Under the pieces are notes generated by a model that worked only from the letters and a program-made list of their open reading frames with translations, made no database searches and was not told the DNA's origin. From contig NZ_JBCMUN010000014.1 of NCBI RefSeq assembly GCF_050467285.1, positions 207,856 through 271,855 on the forward strand: 64,000 nucleotides of DNA, in the 5' to 3' direction. A program made the position numbers and the translations under genes. This stretch comes from Paenibacillus_E oryzisoli_A. GTDB lineage: Bacteria; Bacillota; Bacilli; Paenibacillales; NBRC-103111. Shown here one piece after another: positions 24,747-33,014 of the stretch (position 1 is its first letter; each line of letters starts with the position of its first letter).

Positions 24747-25718
24747 TTATTTTACTAGATTACGTACAATATCATCCAAAATCAACTGATTCGCGATCAC
24801 GTTCTGATTGAACCAGTGGCCGGAATCGACTTCGTAGACGTGGCCTTGCTGCACAGCCGGCAGCTTCTGCCACAGCGGATTGTCCGTTGGCGGCTTTGGA
24901 CGGCCTGTTCCCGACAAGACGAAGATGTAATCGACGTCATCAAGCTGTGCCAGCGATTCCAGCGAATACGTATCGTAGTCGCCTTTCAGCAGCTTCGGCT
25001 GTTTGAAGCCGACGCCTTCGTACAGCAGCTTCCCGCTGTAAAAGTTCGCGCCGAACAATTTGAATCCTTTTTCCGCAGCGGATTGGAACAATACCGCCGA
25101 TTTGCTGCCGACGGCTTTTTGAATTTTATCCTTCGTCTGAGCGACCTTCTCGTCATACTTCTTGATCGCTTCATCCGCTTCCTTCGTCTTGCCCAGCACC
25201 TCGCCCAGCTTCGCGAGATTGCCTCTCCAGTCATTCTCATCGTTGGAGAGTACGTAGGTTGGCGCAATTTTCGAAAAATCCTCATATGTACCCGCCTTGA
25301 TATAGGACGGTGCCGCCAAAATAATAAGGTCCGGGATGTGGCTGAGTGTCCCTTCCGGTTTAAGGCCGCCCATCATATCCAGAACCGGCACGCCGCTGAG
25401 CGTATTTTGCAAATATTGCTGCGGGGCGCCGTTCGCCGACCACTGCGCAACCGGCTTCACGCCCAGCGTTGTTAAGCCGTCCTCCAGGAATGGCGCGATC
25501 ACGCGCTTCGGCTCCGCCGGCACCTTCACTTCGTGGCCCATCGCATCCTTCAGGATGCGCTCTTTCGGCGCAGCAGCCGTCGGTGCTGCCGAGGCTTGCG
25601 TTGTCGCCGCCGGTGACGCGGCGTTTTTGGAATCGGCTGCGCCTGTACCGCACCCCGCCAGCATGAGTGTTGATAAGATCACTGCAGCCGAAACGTGAAC
25701 GAATTTTTTTGAAAACAT
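24747..25718 (-). CDS. Iron-siderophore ABC transporter binding lipoprotein
   Basis: A 323-aa FecB/FeuA-type solute-binding protein. The lipobox ends at Cys23 (LMLAGC), then an Ala/Thr/Ser tether, then ILKDAMGHEVKVPAEPKRVI, the opening of siderophore-binding proteins. Further family features are HIPDLIILAAPSY, YDTYSLESLAQLDDVDYIFVL and the closing PAVQQGHVYEVDSGHWF. A near-perfect Fur box overlies the promoter. No permease or ATPase genes are adjacent, so the channel must be encoded elsewhere or shared. Confidence 0.93.
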   Translation of the reverse strand: MFSKKFVHVSAAVILSTLMLAGCGTGAADSKNAASPAATTQASAAPTAAAPKERILKDAMGHEVKVPAEPKRVIAPFLEDGLTTLGVKPVAQWSANGAPQQYLQNTLSGVPVLDMMGGLKPEGTLSHIPDLIILAAPSYIKAGTYEDFSKIAPTYVLSNDENDWRGNLAKLGEVLGKTKEADEAIKKYDEKVAQTKDKIQKAVGSKSAVLFQSAAEKGFKLFGANFYSGKLLYEGVGFKQPKLLKGDYDTYSLESLAQLDDVDYIFVLSGTGRPKPPTDNPLWQKLPAVQQGHVYEVDSGHWFNQNVIANQLILDDIVRNLVK

Positions 25719-25751
25719 AATGGAACTTCCCCCTGATTCATATGTTGATAC

Positions 25752-25803
25752 TGATAATCATTATCGTTAATGAAAGTATACTGGACGTCCCTCCTTTTGT
25801 GAA
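25752..25803 (-). promoter_or_regulatory. Fur box and promoter
   Basis: On the - strand TTCACA (25798-25803) and TATACT (25775-25780) are 17 bp apart. A Fur box with core GATAATCATTATC (25753-25765) lies just downstream of the -10 box, where Fur-iron would block transcription. Confidence 0.9.
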
Positions 25804-26030
25804 TATGTAAAAATGCTGTTTTTGGGCAGATGCGGCGCACGATGGTATAAGTTTGTTTGGAGAGAGCGCTTACGGTGGGGGTGGGGAAGTAACTTTGGCG
25901 GTTGGCGGGTGTTTAGAGTAGATGAATTTGTTTAAGTACCGGTTCGAGCACATTTGGAAGCCATTGTTTCAGTTGGTGGTGCGGAGGGGGGAATGGGCTT
26001 GGGAGCGGTGGTAGCCCATTTCGTCAGATT

Positions 26031-26327
26031 TAAGAGGGGCTGACCCCTTTTAGCTCGCGAAAATCGCGCCTTTTCGCGATGCTAACTAGGGCCAGCCACC
26101 TTTAGGTGCTCCGAATTGGCCGATTTCCGCTCATTTCGCCAACTTTAAGAGGGGCTGACCCCCTTTAGCTCGCGAAAATCGCGCCTTTTCGCGATGCTAA
26201 CTAGGGCCAGCCACCTTTAGGTGCTCCGAATTGGCCGATTTCCGCTCATTTCGCCAACTTTAAGAGGGGCTGACCCCCTTTAGCTCGCGAAAATCGTGCC
26301 TTTTCGCGATGCTAACTAGGGCCAGCC
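26031..26327. repeat. 115-bp tandem repeat, 2.6 copies, each with a long palindrome
   Basis: Units begin at 26031, 26146 and 26261 and differ by single bases; the third breaks off after about 67 bp. Each unit opens with an imperfect ~66-bp palindrome: GGGGCTGACCCC...TTAGC at the left, GCTAACTAGGGCCAGCC at the right, and a perfect 9-bp core stem TCGCGAAAA/TTTTCGCGA. The 667-bp gap 25719-26385 holds this array, the iron-regulated promoter, and otherwise no gene; a weak catabolite-site-like AGAGAGCGCTTACG is at 25861-25874. The array lies between two - strand genes. Confidence 0.9.
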
Positions 26328-26385
26328 CCTTCTAGCTGCTATGAAACGGGCGCCAATCGCCCGCTTCGTCCAACCCCGCCCCACG

Positions 26386-28638
26386 CTACGCGTAGGCGCG
26401 GATCTCCACAATCTCGGCGCACGGACTGCCGTTCGTCGCCTCCACCACCAGCCGCAGCCGCTCCGTCTCCACGGCTGCGTCCAGCACCAACCGCCGCGTC
26501 CGCTTGCGGTTGCCTTCAACCCGGCGCAGCGTGTGCCACGCGCCGCCAACCCAAGCTTCGAGCCGGAAGTCCCGGACCAGCTCGGGCATAACCTCCTGCT
26601 GCGTCCGGAACGCATGCAGGTTGATCAAATCCTCGTGGACGTTATCATTGAACGTCACCTGAATCTCCCGCACACGCTGGGCCTGATCCCAGCGCAGCTC
26701 CAGCCATTCCTCGCGACCGGCCGCCATCGGCTCGGAGAGCCACACATGCATGGTTCCATACGGCCGCAAGTAGCCGTCCGTCACATGGGCCGCCGCAAAC
26801 GCATCCGTACGACCCATGGCCCGGAAGCAGATCGGCTTGCGGTCGATCCCTTTTTTCATGCTCCACAGTACGACCAGCTGCTCCGGCTCATGATGCTCCA
26901 AATCCTTGGACACCACCGGCGGCGTGCCCTTCACAAAAGCGATCGCCCCCGTCTGCGGCGCATCCGCATGATACACCGTCACCGCGGGGTTCGCCCGTAC
27001 GATGACGAACGCATTTTGCGCTGTTTCCGGCTCCCAGACGAGCGGGAACGATACCCACTGTCCTCCGCCCGCCTCCACGCGAGCCTCGACCGCACCAAGC
27101 CTCCGGCCCGGCACGTAATTCTCCGCGCGGCCCGTATCCCACAGTTCCACGCGGAGCGTCGTCGCCTCCGCTGCGTCCACAAGCAGCTCAAAGCCGTCCA
27201 GCCGCGGCTCCACCGGGAACAGCACAGCGACGTCGTCCAGCAGCACCCGCGGCTCCACCGCGCGCTCTATGCCGAGCGACGCCAAGGTCGAAGACGCGGT
27301 CACGGCCGCCGACCGCGCCAAATCCCGCTCATCGCGATTCGCCACGCCGATGAGCGACGCATCCTGCCGCAGCAGCACCTGCTGCAGCTCTGCGATATGT
27401 CCGCGGTACAGCTCCCGCGGGGTCACGCCCTTCTGCACGCACAGCGCAGCCCCTGCGCCGGCGGCCTCGCCCATGACGGCGCACGTCGCCATCACGCGCG
27501 TCGTGCCGAAAGCGACGTGCGAAGCGCTGATATTGCGCCCCGCCATCAGCATATTCCGGACGTTCACGGAATACAACGAACGGAACGGAATGTGATAGAC
27601 GCCGTCCGAATGCAGATGCTTCGAGCCGCTCTCGGAGGCATACATGCCTTGCGGCGGATGCAGGTCGATCGACCAGCCCCCGAAGGCGACGCGGTCCTCG
27701 AATGGCGTCTGCGCTAGAATATCGTTTTGATTCAGAATATAATCCCCCTCAAAACGCCGATACTCCCGCTTCCCAGGCAGCGCGCCCACCCACTCGAGCG
27801 TCATGTTCTGCGCCTCGAAATTGCCGGAGTTTTTGATATAATCCCAAATGCCGTAAATGACCGACCACAGCTCATCCCGAATCCGCTCATTTTCATGCAC
27901 CGTATCCAGCTCGCCACCCCACTCGATCCACCAATAATGGCAGCCCGAATCGCCGCTGCGGATGACGCGCTTGATCGGAATGGACGTGGTTGTAATGTCC
28001 TTCGCAAAGCTCGGCGGATGATACTTCACCGGATGCCCGACGTCTTTGGTATAAAATAAGATCGTGCTGCCAAGCGTAATCTCGTCCGCCACCTCCGGCG
28101 CCCAAGCCTCGCCGAATTCGCTGCGCGCTTCGCGGCCGATCCGGTATTTCGCGCCAGCGAGAAAACCGATCAAACCGTCGCCCGTGCAATCGAGGAACAC
28201 CTCGCTCTCGAACCGGATTCTGCGCTCCGAGCCCATCATCCAGCCGGTAACCGACACGATCCGCCGATCGTCCTCTCCGCCTTCCGCCTCTACTTCATGC
28301 ACGTCCGTGTTGAAAAAGAGTTGGATATTCGGCTCCTTTTTCACCGCTTCCAGCACAACCAGGTCCCAGATATACGGATTGCCCTCCGGGTTCTGGTACT
28401 GATTCTCTACGAACAACTCCCCCATGATGCCGGTCTCACGCGCATACCGGTTAATCCCGTGCGCCGTCGCGCCGCACACCCAGACACGCACCTCGCTGGA
28501 TGCGTTTCCGCCCAGGACCGGGCGATTCTGCACCAACGTTACCGTTTGTCCGAGCCTTGCCGCCGCGATCGCGGCACAGACGCCGGAAAGACCGCCGCCT
28601 ACCACGGTTATATCTGTTTTTACCGTCTCTTCTCTCAT
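26386..28638 (-). CDS. FAD-dependent oxidoreductase with C-terminal beta domain
   Basis: A 750-aa protein. The N-terminus has the dinucleotide-binding fold DITVVGGGLSGVCAAIAAAR with the following QNRPVLGGNASSEVRVW typical of the FAD_oxidored (PF12831-like) group, then FLDCTGDGLIGFLAGA and MLMAGRNISASHVAFGTTRVM with cofactor contacts. The region after ~470 is non-catalytic and contains a discoidin-like block near the end (MHVWLSEPM...WLELRWDQAQRVREIQVTFND). ATG 28638 follows GGGAGGC. No signal peptide is seen. The gene is divergent from an AraC regulator. Relatives often lie with sugar-use genes, but the substrate is unknown. Confidence 0.85.
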   Translation of the reverse strand: MREETVKTDITVVGGGLSGVCAAIAAARLGQTVTLVQNRPVLGGNASSEVRVWVCGATAHGINRYARETGIMGELFVENQYQNPEGNPYIWDLVVLEAVKKEPNIQLFFNTDVHEVEAEGGEDDRRIVSVTGWMMGSERRIRFESEVFLDCTGDGLIGFLAGAKYRIGREARSEFGEAWAPEVADEITLGSTILFYTKDVGHPVKYHPPSFAKDITTTSIPIKRVIRSGDSGCHYWWIEWGGELDTVHENERIRDELWSVIYGIWDYIKNSGNFEAQNMTLEWVGALPGKREYRRFEGDYILNQNDILAQTPFEDRVAFGGWSIDLHPPQGMYASESGSKHLHSDGVYHIPFRSLYSVNVRNMLMAGRNISASHVAFGTTRVMATCAVMGEAAGAGAALCVQKGVTPRELYRGHIAELQQVLLRQDASLIGVANRDERDLARSAAVTASSTLASLGIERAVEPRVLLDDVAVLFPVEPRLDGFELLVDAAEATTLRVELWDTGRAENYVPGRRLGAVEARVEAGGGQWVSFPLVWEPETAQNAFVIVRANPAVTVYHADAPQTGAIAFVKGTPPVVSKDLEHHEPEQLVVLWSMKKGIDRKPICFRAMGRTDAFAAAHVTDGYLRPYGTMHVWLSEPMAAGREEWLELRWDQAQRVREIQVTFNDNVHEDLINLHAFRTQQEVMPELVRDFRLEAWVGGAWHTLRRVEGNRKRTRRLVLDAAVETERLRLVVEATNGSPCAEIVEIRAYA

Positions 28639-28684
28639 CACGATGCCTCCCACTTACTTCGAAATTAACCTCATTTTATCGCAG

Positions 28685-28698
28685 TGAGAGCGCTTTAA
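28685..28698. promoter_or_regulatory. Catabolite-response (cre)-like site
   Basis: TGAGAGCGCTTTAA matches the consensus TGWNANCGNTNWCA at all but one position and lies between the divergent oxidoreductase and AraC genes, near the oxidoreductase start. This suggests CcpA control of carbon-source use. Single cre-like matches can occur by chance. Confidence 0.5.
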
Positions 28699-28814
28699 TC
28701 CATGCATCCTTTCAACATTCGCATATACAAAATTTCAAGATATGCCGTCTACTCATTTGCACGATTTTCGCTTATGATAAAGGAACAAGCTTGTTCACGA
28801 AAGGAACGACACGC

Positions 28815-29642
28815 ATGGACATTTCAGATGCCATTCACATTCGGCCCAGACTCGTCAGTCATATGTACTGGAAGGAAAAAACCGCTTTTCAATTTCGCGA
28901 GGATACGAATGAATACTGGGTTGTTTTTGCCGTGGAGAGCGGGCGCTTTACGTATCAAATCGGGGAAGAAGAAGGTGTCGGCGGCTTCGGAGATCTTGTC
29001 ATTTGCCCGCCTGGGGTCGTTTTCCGCCGCGAGGTCGTGCAGCCTTTATGGTTTCATGTGATGAACTTTGACTGGATTCAAGATGACGGCCACACGCCGC
29101 CGGCGAACCTCCTCCCATCCGGAAAAATCGCCATTCAGGATCTGGGTCGTCTCTCATCCAACTATGCGTATTTGAAAAAATGGTACGACTTCGGCGGCCC
29201 CTCGTCGCATGCGTTCCGGCATCATGTCCTGACCGACATTTGGATGCAGTACGCCGAAGAAAACGCCGCCGTCAGGCAGACCCACTCCGCCTCCTGGGCA
29301 TCGAGCGAATCCACCGGCAAAGACGCCTTGATCCATCAAGCCGTCCAGATGATGCAGGAGTCCGCCGACACGTCCTGCTCCCTGAAAGCCATCGCCCAGG
29401 AGCTCGGCGTCACGCAAGTCCAATTCACCCGCCGCTTCAAAAAATCGACCGGCATGCTGCCGATCGACTACTTAACGACGCTGCGTCTGCAAAAGGTTCA
29501 ACGGCTGCTGCTCGACAGCGATCTCACCTTGCAGCAAATCGCCGGCCAGAGCGGCTTTGAGAACGAATTTTATCTCAGCCGGGTGTTCAAGAAGCGTATG
29601 CACATGTCGCCCTCCTACTACCGGAAGCTGCACAGGCTCTAG
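28815..29642 (+). CDS. AraC family regulator
   Basis: A 275-aa protein with an N-terminal cupin-type sensor (YWVVFAVESGRFTYQIGEEE, GDLVICPPGVVFRREV) and a C-terminal AraC domain with two helix-turn-helix motifs (SCSLKAIAQELGVTQVQFTRRF, TLQQIAGQSGFENEFYLSRVF). The true start is ATG 28815 after AAAGGAACG; the frame is open far upstream across the divergent promoter. It most likely regulates the divergent FAD oxidoreductase gene. Its stop codon shares the palindrome CTAG with the stop of the convergent TetR gene. Confidence 0.9.
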   Translation: MDISDAIHIRPRLVSHMYWKEKTAFQFREDTNEYWVVFAVESGRFTYQIGEEEGVGGFGDLVICPPGVVFRREVVQPLWFHVMNFDWIQDDGHTPPANLLPSGKIAIQDLGRLSSNYAYLKKWYDFGGPSSHAFRHHVLTDIWMQYAEENAAVRQTHSASWASSESTGKDALIHQAVQMMQESADTSCSLKAIAQELGVTQVQFTRRFKKSTGMLPIDYLTTLRLQKVQRLLLDSDLTLQQIAGQSGFENEFYLSRVFKKRMHMSPSYYRKLHRL

Positions 29643-30241
29643 TTATGCGCGGAAACGCCGTAAAAAAACAATTGCGTCATCTCCTCAATCAATTGATCCA
29701 TATTCGTGTCGGCATTCACATAATCCAAAAGCGTACTCGCCTGACTCGTCAGCATATTCATGTACATGACGATGGTCGAGGTCGATATCTTTTCCGAAAT
29801 CTCACCGGATTTCTTGCCGTCTTCAATGAGCCTGACCACAAGCGGAATGCCCTTTTTCATATATTCGTCTTTCACAAAGGCGGCCAACACAGGATCCTCC
29901 TGCCACAATTTCTTCATCGTCGCGATGCCGAATGTGCGGGAGTTTTTCTTTTTCTGAAAAACGATATGTTCGATTTTCTCCCTTAGCGTATGTTCGCTGG
30001 CAAGATAATCTTCGAATTCGTCGATCGTTTCCCGGATATACGCCATGAACACGTCCCGGATCAGCTCTTCCTTGCTGCCAAAATAGTTGTAAATCGTCAC
30101 CTGCGAAACGCCGGCTTTTCCGGCAATTTCCGTGATCTTCAGCTTTTTCGCATCCTCTGTCTGCAGCAGCTCCAGCGTCGCCTTCATGATTTTTTCTTTT
30201 TTAAGCTGCGCTCTTTTTTCAAATCCATTCATAGTCATCAC
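29639..30241 (-). CDS. TetR family regulator of the adjacent ABC exporter
   Basis: A 200-aa regulator. The DNA-binding domain reads IMKATLELLQTEDAKKLKIT, EIAGKAGVSQVTIYNYFGSK, EELIRDVF. The ligand domain contains TIVMYMNMLTSQASTL. The start is ATG 30241 or the in-frame ATG 30232. It is divergent from an ABC-2 exporter operon, with inverted repeats ATTTCAAAA/TTTTGAAAT in the shared control region, so repression of that exporter is likely. Confidence 0.92.
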   Translation of the reverse strand: MMTMNGFEKRAQLKKEKIMKATLELLQTEDAKKLKITEIAGKAGVSQVTIYNYFGSKEELIRDVFMAYIRETIDEFEDYLASEHTLREKIEHIVFQKKKNSRTFGIATMKKLWQEDPVLAAFVKDEYMKKGIPLVVRLIEDGKKSGEISEKISTSTIVMYMNMLTSQASTLLDYVNADTNMDQLIEEMTQLFFYGVSAHN

Positions 30242-30277
30242 CCGACCCCCGTAATAATGAAATTATAACATAAAAAT

Positions 30278-30330
30278 ATTTCAAAAGTCTTGACGGCATG
30301 TTGGAACAGGAGTAACATGAGTTTTGAAAT
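30278..30330 (+). promoter_or_regulatory. Exporter promoter flanked by inverted repeats
   Basis: TTGACG (30290-30295) and TAACAT (30313-30318) are 17 bp apart. The arms ATTTCAAAA (30278-30286) and TTTTGAAAT (30322-30330) are exact complements on either side, a candidate operator for the divergent TetR protein. Confidence 0.6.
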
Positions 30331-30382
30331 TAATTGATCACAATATTTCATAACTTTGAATCATCCTTGGAGGTGGCTGCGA

Positions 30383-31279
30383 ATGCTGACCGTATCCCAT
30401 TTAACAAAAGCATTCCCGGGCGGTAAGGGCATTTTCGATGTGTCGTTTACGGTGGAAAAAGGGGAAGTCTTCGGATTTCTTGGGCCTAACGGCGCCGGGA
30501 AATCGACGACCATCCGGCATATCATGGGATTTATGAGGCAGGATCAGGGGACTGTTACGGTGCACGGACTCGATACGTGGACGAAGCAGGGCGAAGTTCA
30601 GAAGTACGTCGGCTACTTGCCGGGAGAAATCGCGTTTATCGAGGGCATGACCGGCAGTTCGTTCCTGGATTTTATGGCGGAGCTGCAAGGCGTCAAAGAG
30701 AAGCGGCAGCGCCGCGACGAGCTGATTCGCCGGTTTCAATTCGATGTGAACACGCCCATCCGCAAAATGTCCAAAGGGATGAAGCAGAAAGTCGGGATCG
30801 TCGCCGCGTTCATGCACGAGCTGGAAGTCATTATTTTGGATGAACCGACCTCTGGTCTGGATCCTTTAATGCAAAAAGTGTTCATCGACCTCGTCCTCGA
30901 GGAAAAAGCGAAAGGCACGACATTCCTGATGTCGTCCCACAGCTTCGCCGAAATCGAGCGCACCTGCGACCGCGCCGCCATTATTAAAGACGGCCGGCTC
31001 CTCACCGTCAAAAACATTCATGAGCTGCAATCGATGCAGCGCAAGCTGTTCGAGGTCACGTTCGAGCGGCTGGAGGATGCCGAAGCTTTTGCCAGGACGT
31101 CCGGCCTCGCCGTCGAATCCCGGGAAGGCAACCGCGTCCGCGTGGCTGTGCAGGGCGCTTACCAGACCTTCCTTGCCGAGACCTCCCGCTATGCGGTTCG
31201 CAACGTCGATGTGTTCACACAGAGCCTGGAAGACATCTTTATGAACTACTACGACCGCAAGGAGGCGAGCCAAGCATGA
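30383..31279 (+). CDS. ABC exporter ATPase
   Basis: A 298-aa ATPase with Walker A GPNGAGKSTT, signature region IRKMSKGMKQKVGIVAAF (KMSKGM replaces LSGGQ, as in several ABC-2 ATPases), Walker B VIILDEPTSGLD and switch SSHSFAEIERTCDR. The end carries a small C-terminal domain. ATG 30383 follows TTGGAGGTGG. Its stop overlaps the permease start by four bases. Confidence 0.92.
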   Translation: MLTVSHLTKAFPGGKGIFDVSFTVEKGEVFGFLGPNGAGKSTTIRHIMGFMRQDQGTVTVHGLDTWTKQGEVQKYVGYLPGEIAFIEGMTGSSFLDFMAELQGVKEKRQRRDELIRRFQFDVNTPIRKMSKGMKQKVGIVAAFMHELEVIILDEPTSGLDPLMQKVFIDLVLEEKAKGTTFLMSSHSFAEIERTCDRAAIIKDGRLLTVKNIHELQSMQRKLFEVTFERLEDAEAFARTSGLAVESREGNRVRVAVQGAYQTFLAETSRYAVRNVDVFTQSLEDIFMNYYDRKEASQA

Positions 31280-32088
31280 ATAGTGCCTTATATAAGCATA
31301 TGATGAAAATCCATCTCAAAGGCATCATGAACTATGCGTTCGGTTCCGCTTTTTATATTCTGCTCATGTTCTGGCTGTACCCGAGCTTCGCAACCGATAA
31401 CAAGGCGCTCGATGATCTCATCAAATCGCTGCCCAAAGGCATTACCAACGCGTTCAACCTCGGCAGCGGCTTCGGCACCGTGGAGGCGTTTATCTCCGGC
31501 GAGTTTTATGGGCTGCTGCTCGTGCTGATCGTCGCCATCTTCTGCGTGATGTTCAGTACACAGCTCATCGCCAAGCTGGTGGATCAAGGCGCCATGGCGT
31601 ATCTGCTCGCCGTCCCAACGACGCGCGGCAAAGTGGCGATGAGCCAGGCGCTCGTGCTCTTCAGCGGCTTGTTCCTGATCATGGCCGTCACGACTTTGTG
31701 CGGGTTTGCCGGCTACGCGCTGTTTATCGGCGATTTGAGTGATTTTAACGGCGGCGCCTACTTACGCATGAACATCGCCGCTTTCCTGCTGTTCTTTGCC
31801 GTCAGCGGCATCTCCTTCCTCATCTCTTCGCTCTCGAACGATGAGAAACGGGCGATGAGCATTTCCGCGGGGCTCACCTTCGGCTTTTTCTCGTTGGATC
31901 TGCTTGGCAAATTAAGCGATGCCATCTCCTGGCTGCGCCACATCTCCTACTTCTCGCTCTATGATCCGAGCGGAATTATCAATGGCCGCACCGATCTGTG
32001 GGTGCCATGGACGATTTTGGCCGTGATTGGCCTCCTCGGCTTCGGGATCGGCATCGGCGCTTTCCGCAAGCGGGATTTGCCTCTATAA
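31276..32088 (+). CDS. ABC-2 type exporter permease
   Basis: A 270-aa protein with six hydrophobic segments: one near the start, a ~50-residue external loop (FATDNKALDDLIKSLPKGIT), four closely spaced segments, and a last one ending IGIGAFRKRDLPL. The final GAFRKRDL-type tail is typical of ABC-2 permeases with a following Arg/Asp. It is coupled to the ATPase by an ATGA overlap. The substrate is unknown; TetR-controlled pairs of this type often give resistance to toxic compounds. Confidence 0.9.
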   Translation: MNSALYKHMMKIHLKGIMNYAFGSAFYILLMFWLYPSFATDNKALDDLIKSLPKGITNAFNLGSGFGTVEAFISGEFYGLLLVLIVAIFCVMFSTQLIAKLVDQGAMAYLLAVPTTRGKVAMSQALVLFSGLFLIMAVTTLCGFAGYALFIGDLSDFNGGAYLRMNIAAFLLFFAVSGISFLISSLSNDEKRAMSISAGLTFGFFSLDLLGKLSDAISWLRHISYFSLYDPSGIINGRTDLWVPWTILAVIGLLGFGIGIGAFRKRDLPL

Positions 32089-32263
32089 ATTGCTTTATCC
32101 ACGCGCTTCGCAAGCAGATTTGGTCTGCTGCGGAGCGTTTTTTCATAGCGCTGTACGGATCGGGGAAAAATTTAGTATGATACAAGCAGATCCATCTTCA
32201 CAGCAGCCGTTAGCTGAGCCTGGGGATGAGGAATCTTCGGATGGAAATAAAGGAGAAGCCATT

Positions 32264-32932
32264 ATGAACGTACTCTTACTCGGCGCTACAGGCATGGTAG
32301 GACAAAGTGTCCTGCGGGAATGCCTCCTTGATCCAGCGGTTTCGCAGGTCTACACGTGGGGACGCAGCCCGGTTTCCGTTACCCACGCCAAACTCCATAG
32401 CTTTGTGCAAAAAGATTTGACAAACCTTGGCCCGCTCCAGGAAGTGCTGCCCGAGATCGACGCCTGTTTCTTCTGCCTCGGCGTGTCGTCGGCGGGCATG
32501 AGAGAGGAGCAGTATCGCGCCGTTACGTACGATCTCACCATGCAGTTCGCGCGCGAGCTTGTCCGGCTTCAGCCGAACCTGACGTTCCTCTACGTCACCG
32601 GCGCCAGCACAGACAGCACAGAGCAGGGCCGCGTCATGTGGGCGCGTGTCAAAGGAAAGACCGAGAACGACTTGCTCAAGCTCCCGTTCAAAGCCGCCTA
32701 CATGTTCCGCCCCGGCGGGATCATCCCGAAGAACGGCGTGCGCTCCAAAACCGGCTGGGTGCAGGCGATTTACACCGTCATGCGGCCGCTTTTTCCTCTT
32801 TTGGAAAAAGCCTCCCCGAACAGCATCACAACGTCCGTGCAAATCGGCCGCGCCATGATCAACGCCGCACGGCACGGCTATCCGCAGCCGATCGTGGAAG
32901 TGAAAGACATTCGGAAGCTTGCCGAGGGATAG
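32264..32932 (+). CDS. NAD(P)-binding Rossmann-fold protein
   Basis: A 222-aa atypical short-chain dehydrogenase-like protein. It starts MNVLLLGATGMVGQSVLREC, the NAD(P)-binding turn, followed by VQKDLTNLGPL, CFFCLGVSSAGMREEQYRAV and FLYVTGASTDSTEQGRVMWARVKGKTE; the last holds the KGKTE-type Lys. It is close to the TIP30/YwnB-like group of epimerase-like proteins. AAAGGAGAAG is 7 bases before ATG 32264; the frame is open further upstream without a better start. The gene stands alone between an exporter and a terminator. Confidence 0.87.
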   Translation: MNVLLLGATGMVGQSVLRECLLDPAVSQVYTWGRSPVSVTHAKLHSFVQKDLTNLGPLQEVLPEIDACFFCLGVSSAGMREEQYRAVTYDLTMQFARELVRLQPNLTFLYVTGASTDSTEQGRVMWARVKGKTENDLLKLPFKAAYMFRPGGIIPKNGVRSKTGWVQAIYTVMRPLFPLLEKASPNSITTSVQIGRAMINAARHGYPQPIVEVKDIRKLAEG

Positions 32933-32939
32933 CTGCAAG

Positions 32940-32988
32940 AAAAAGGCAGTCGGAGGATGAGGATTCATCGTCCTGACTGCCTTTTTTT
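32940..32988. terminator. Bidirectional terminator
   Basis: AAAAAGGCAGTC pairs with GACTGCCTTTTT, with an inner GGATGA/CATCGTCC stem and a seven-T run on the + strand. Confidence 0.88.
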
Positions 32989-33014
32989 ATAGTGAATACA
33001 TGCCTATACTTTGG

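Noticed and set aside
25861..25874. cre-like site AGAGAGCGCTTACG
   Set aside because: Two mismatches to the consensus and no promoter or gene start close by.
26031..26327. Plasmid-like iteron origin or CRISPR
   Set aside because: The 115-bp period with internal palindromes and only 2.6 units fits neither; no replication gene is near.
26341..27717. 458-codon frame antisense to the FAD oxidoreductase
   Set aside because: Arg/His/Pro-rich shadow of a GC-rich gene; no motif, signal or ribosome site.
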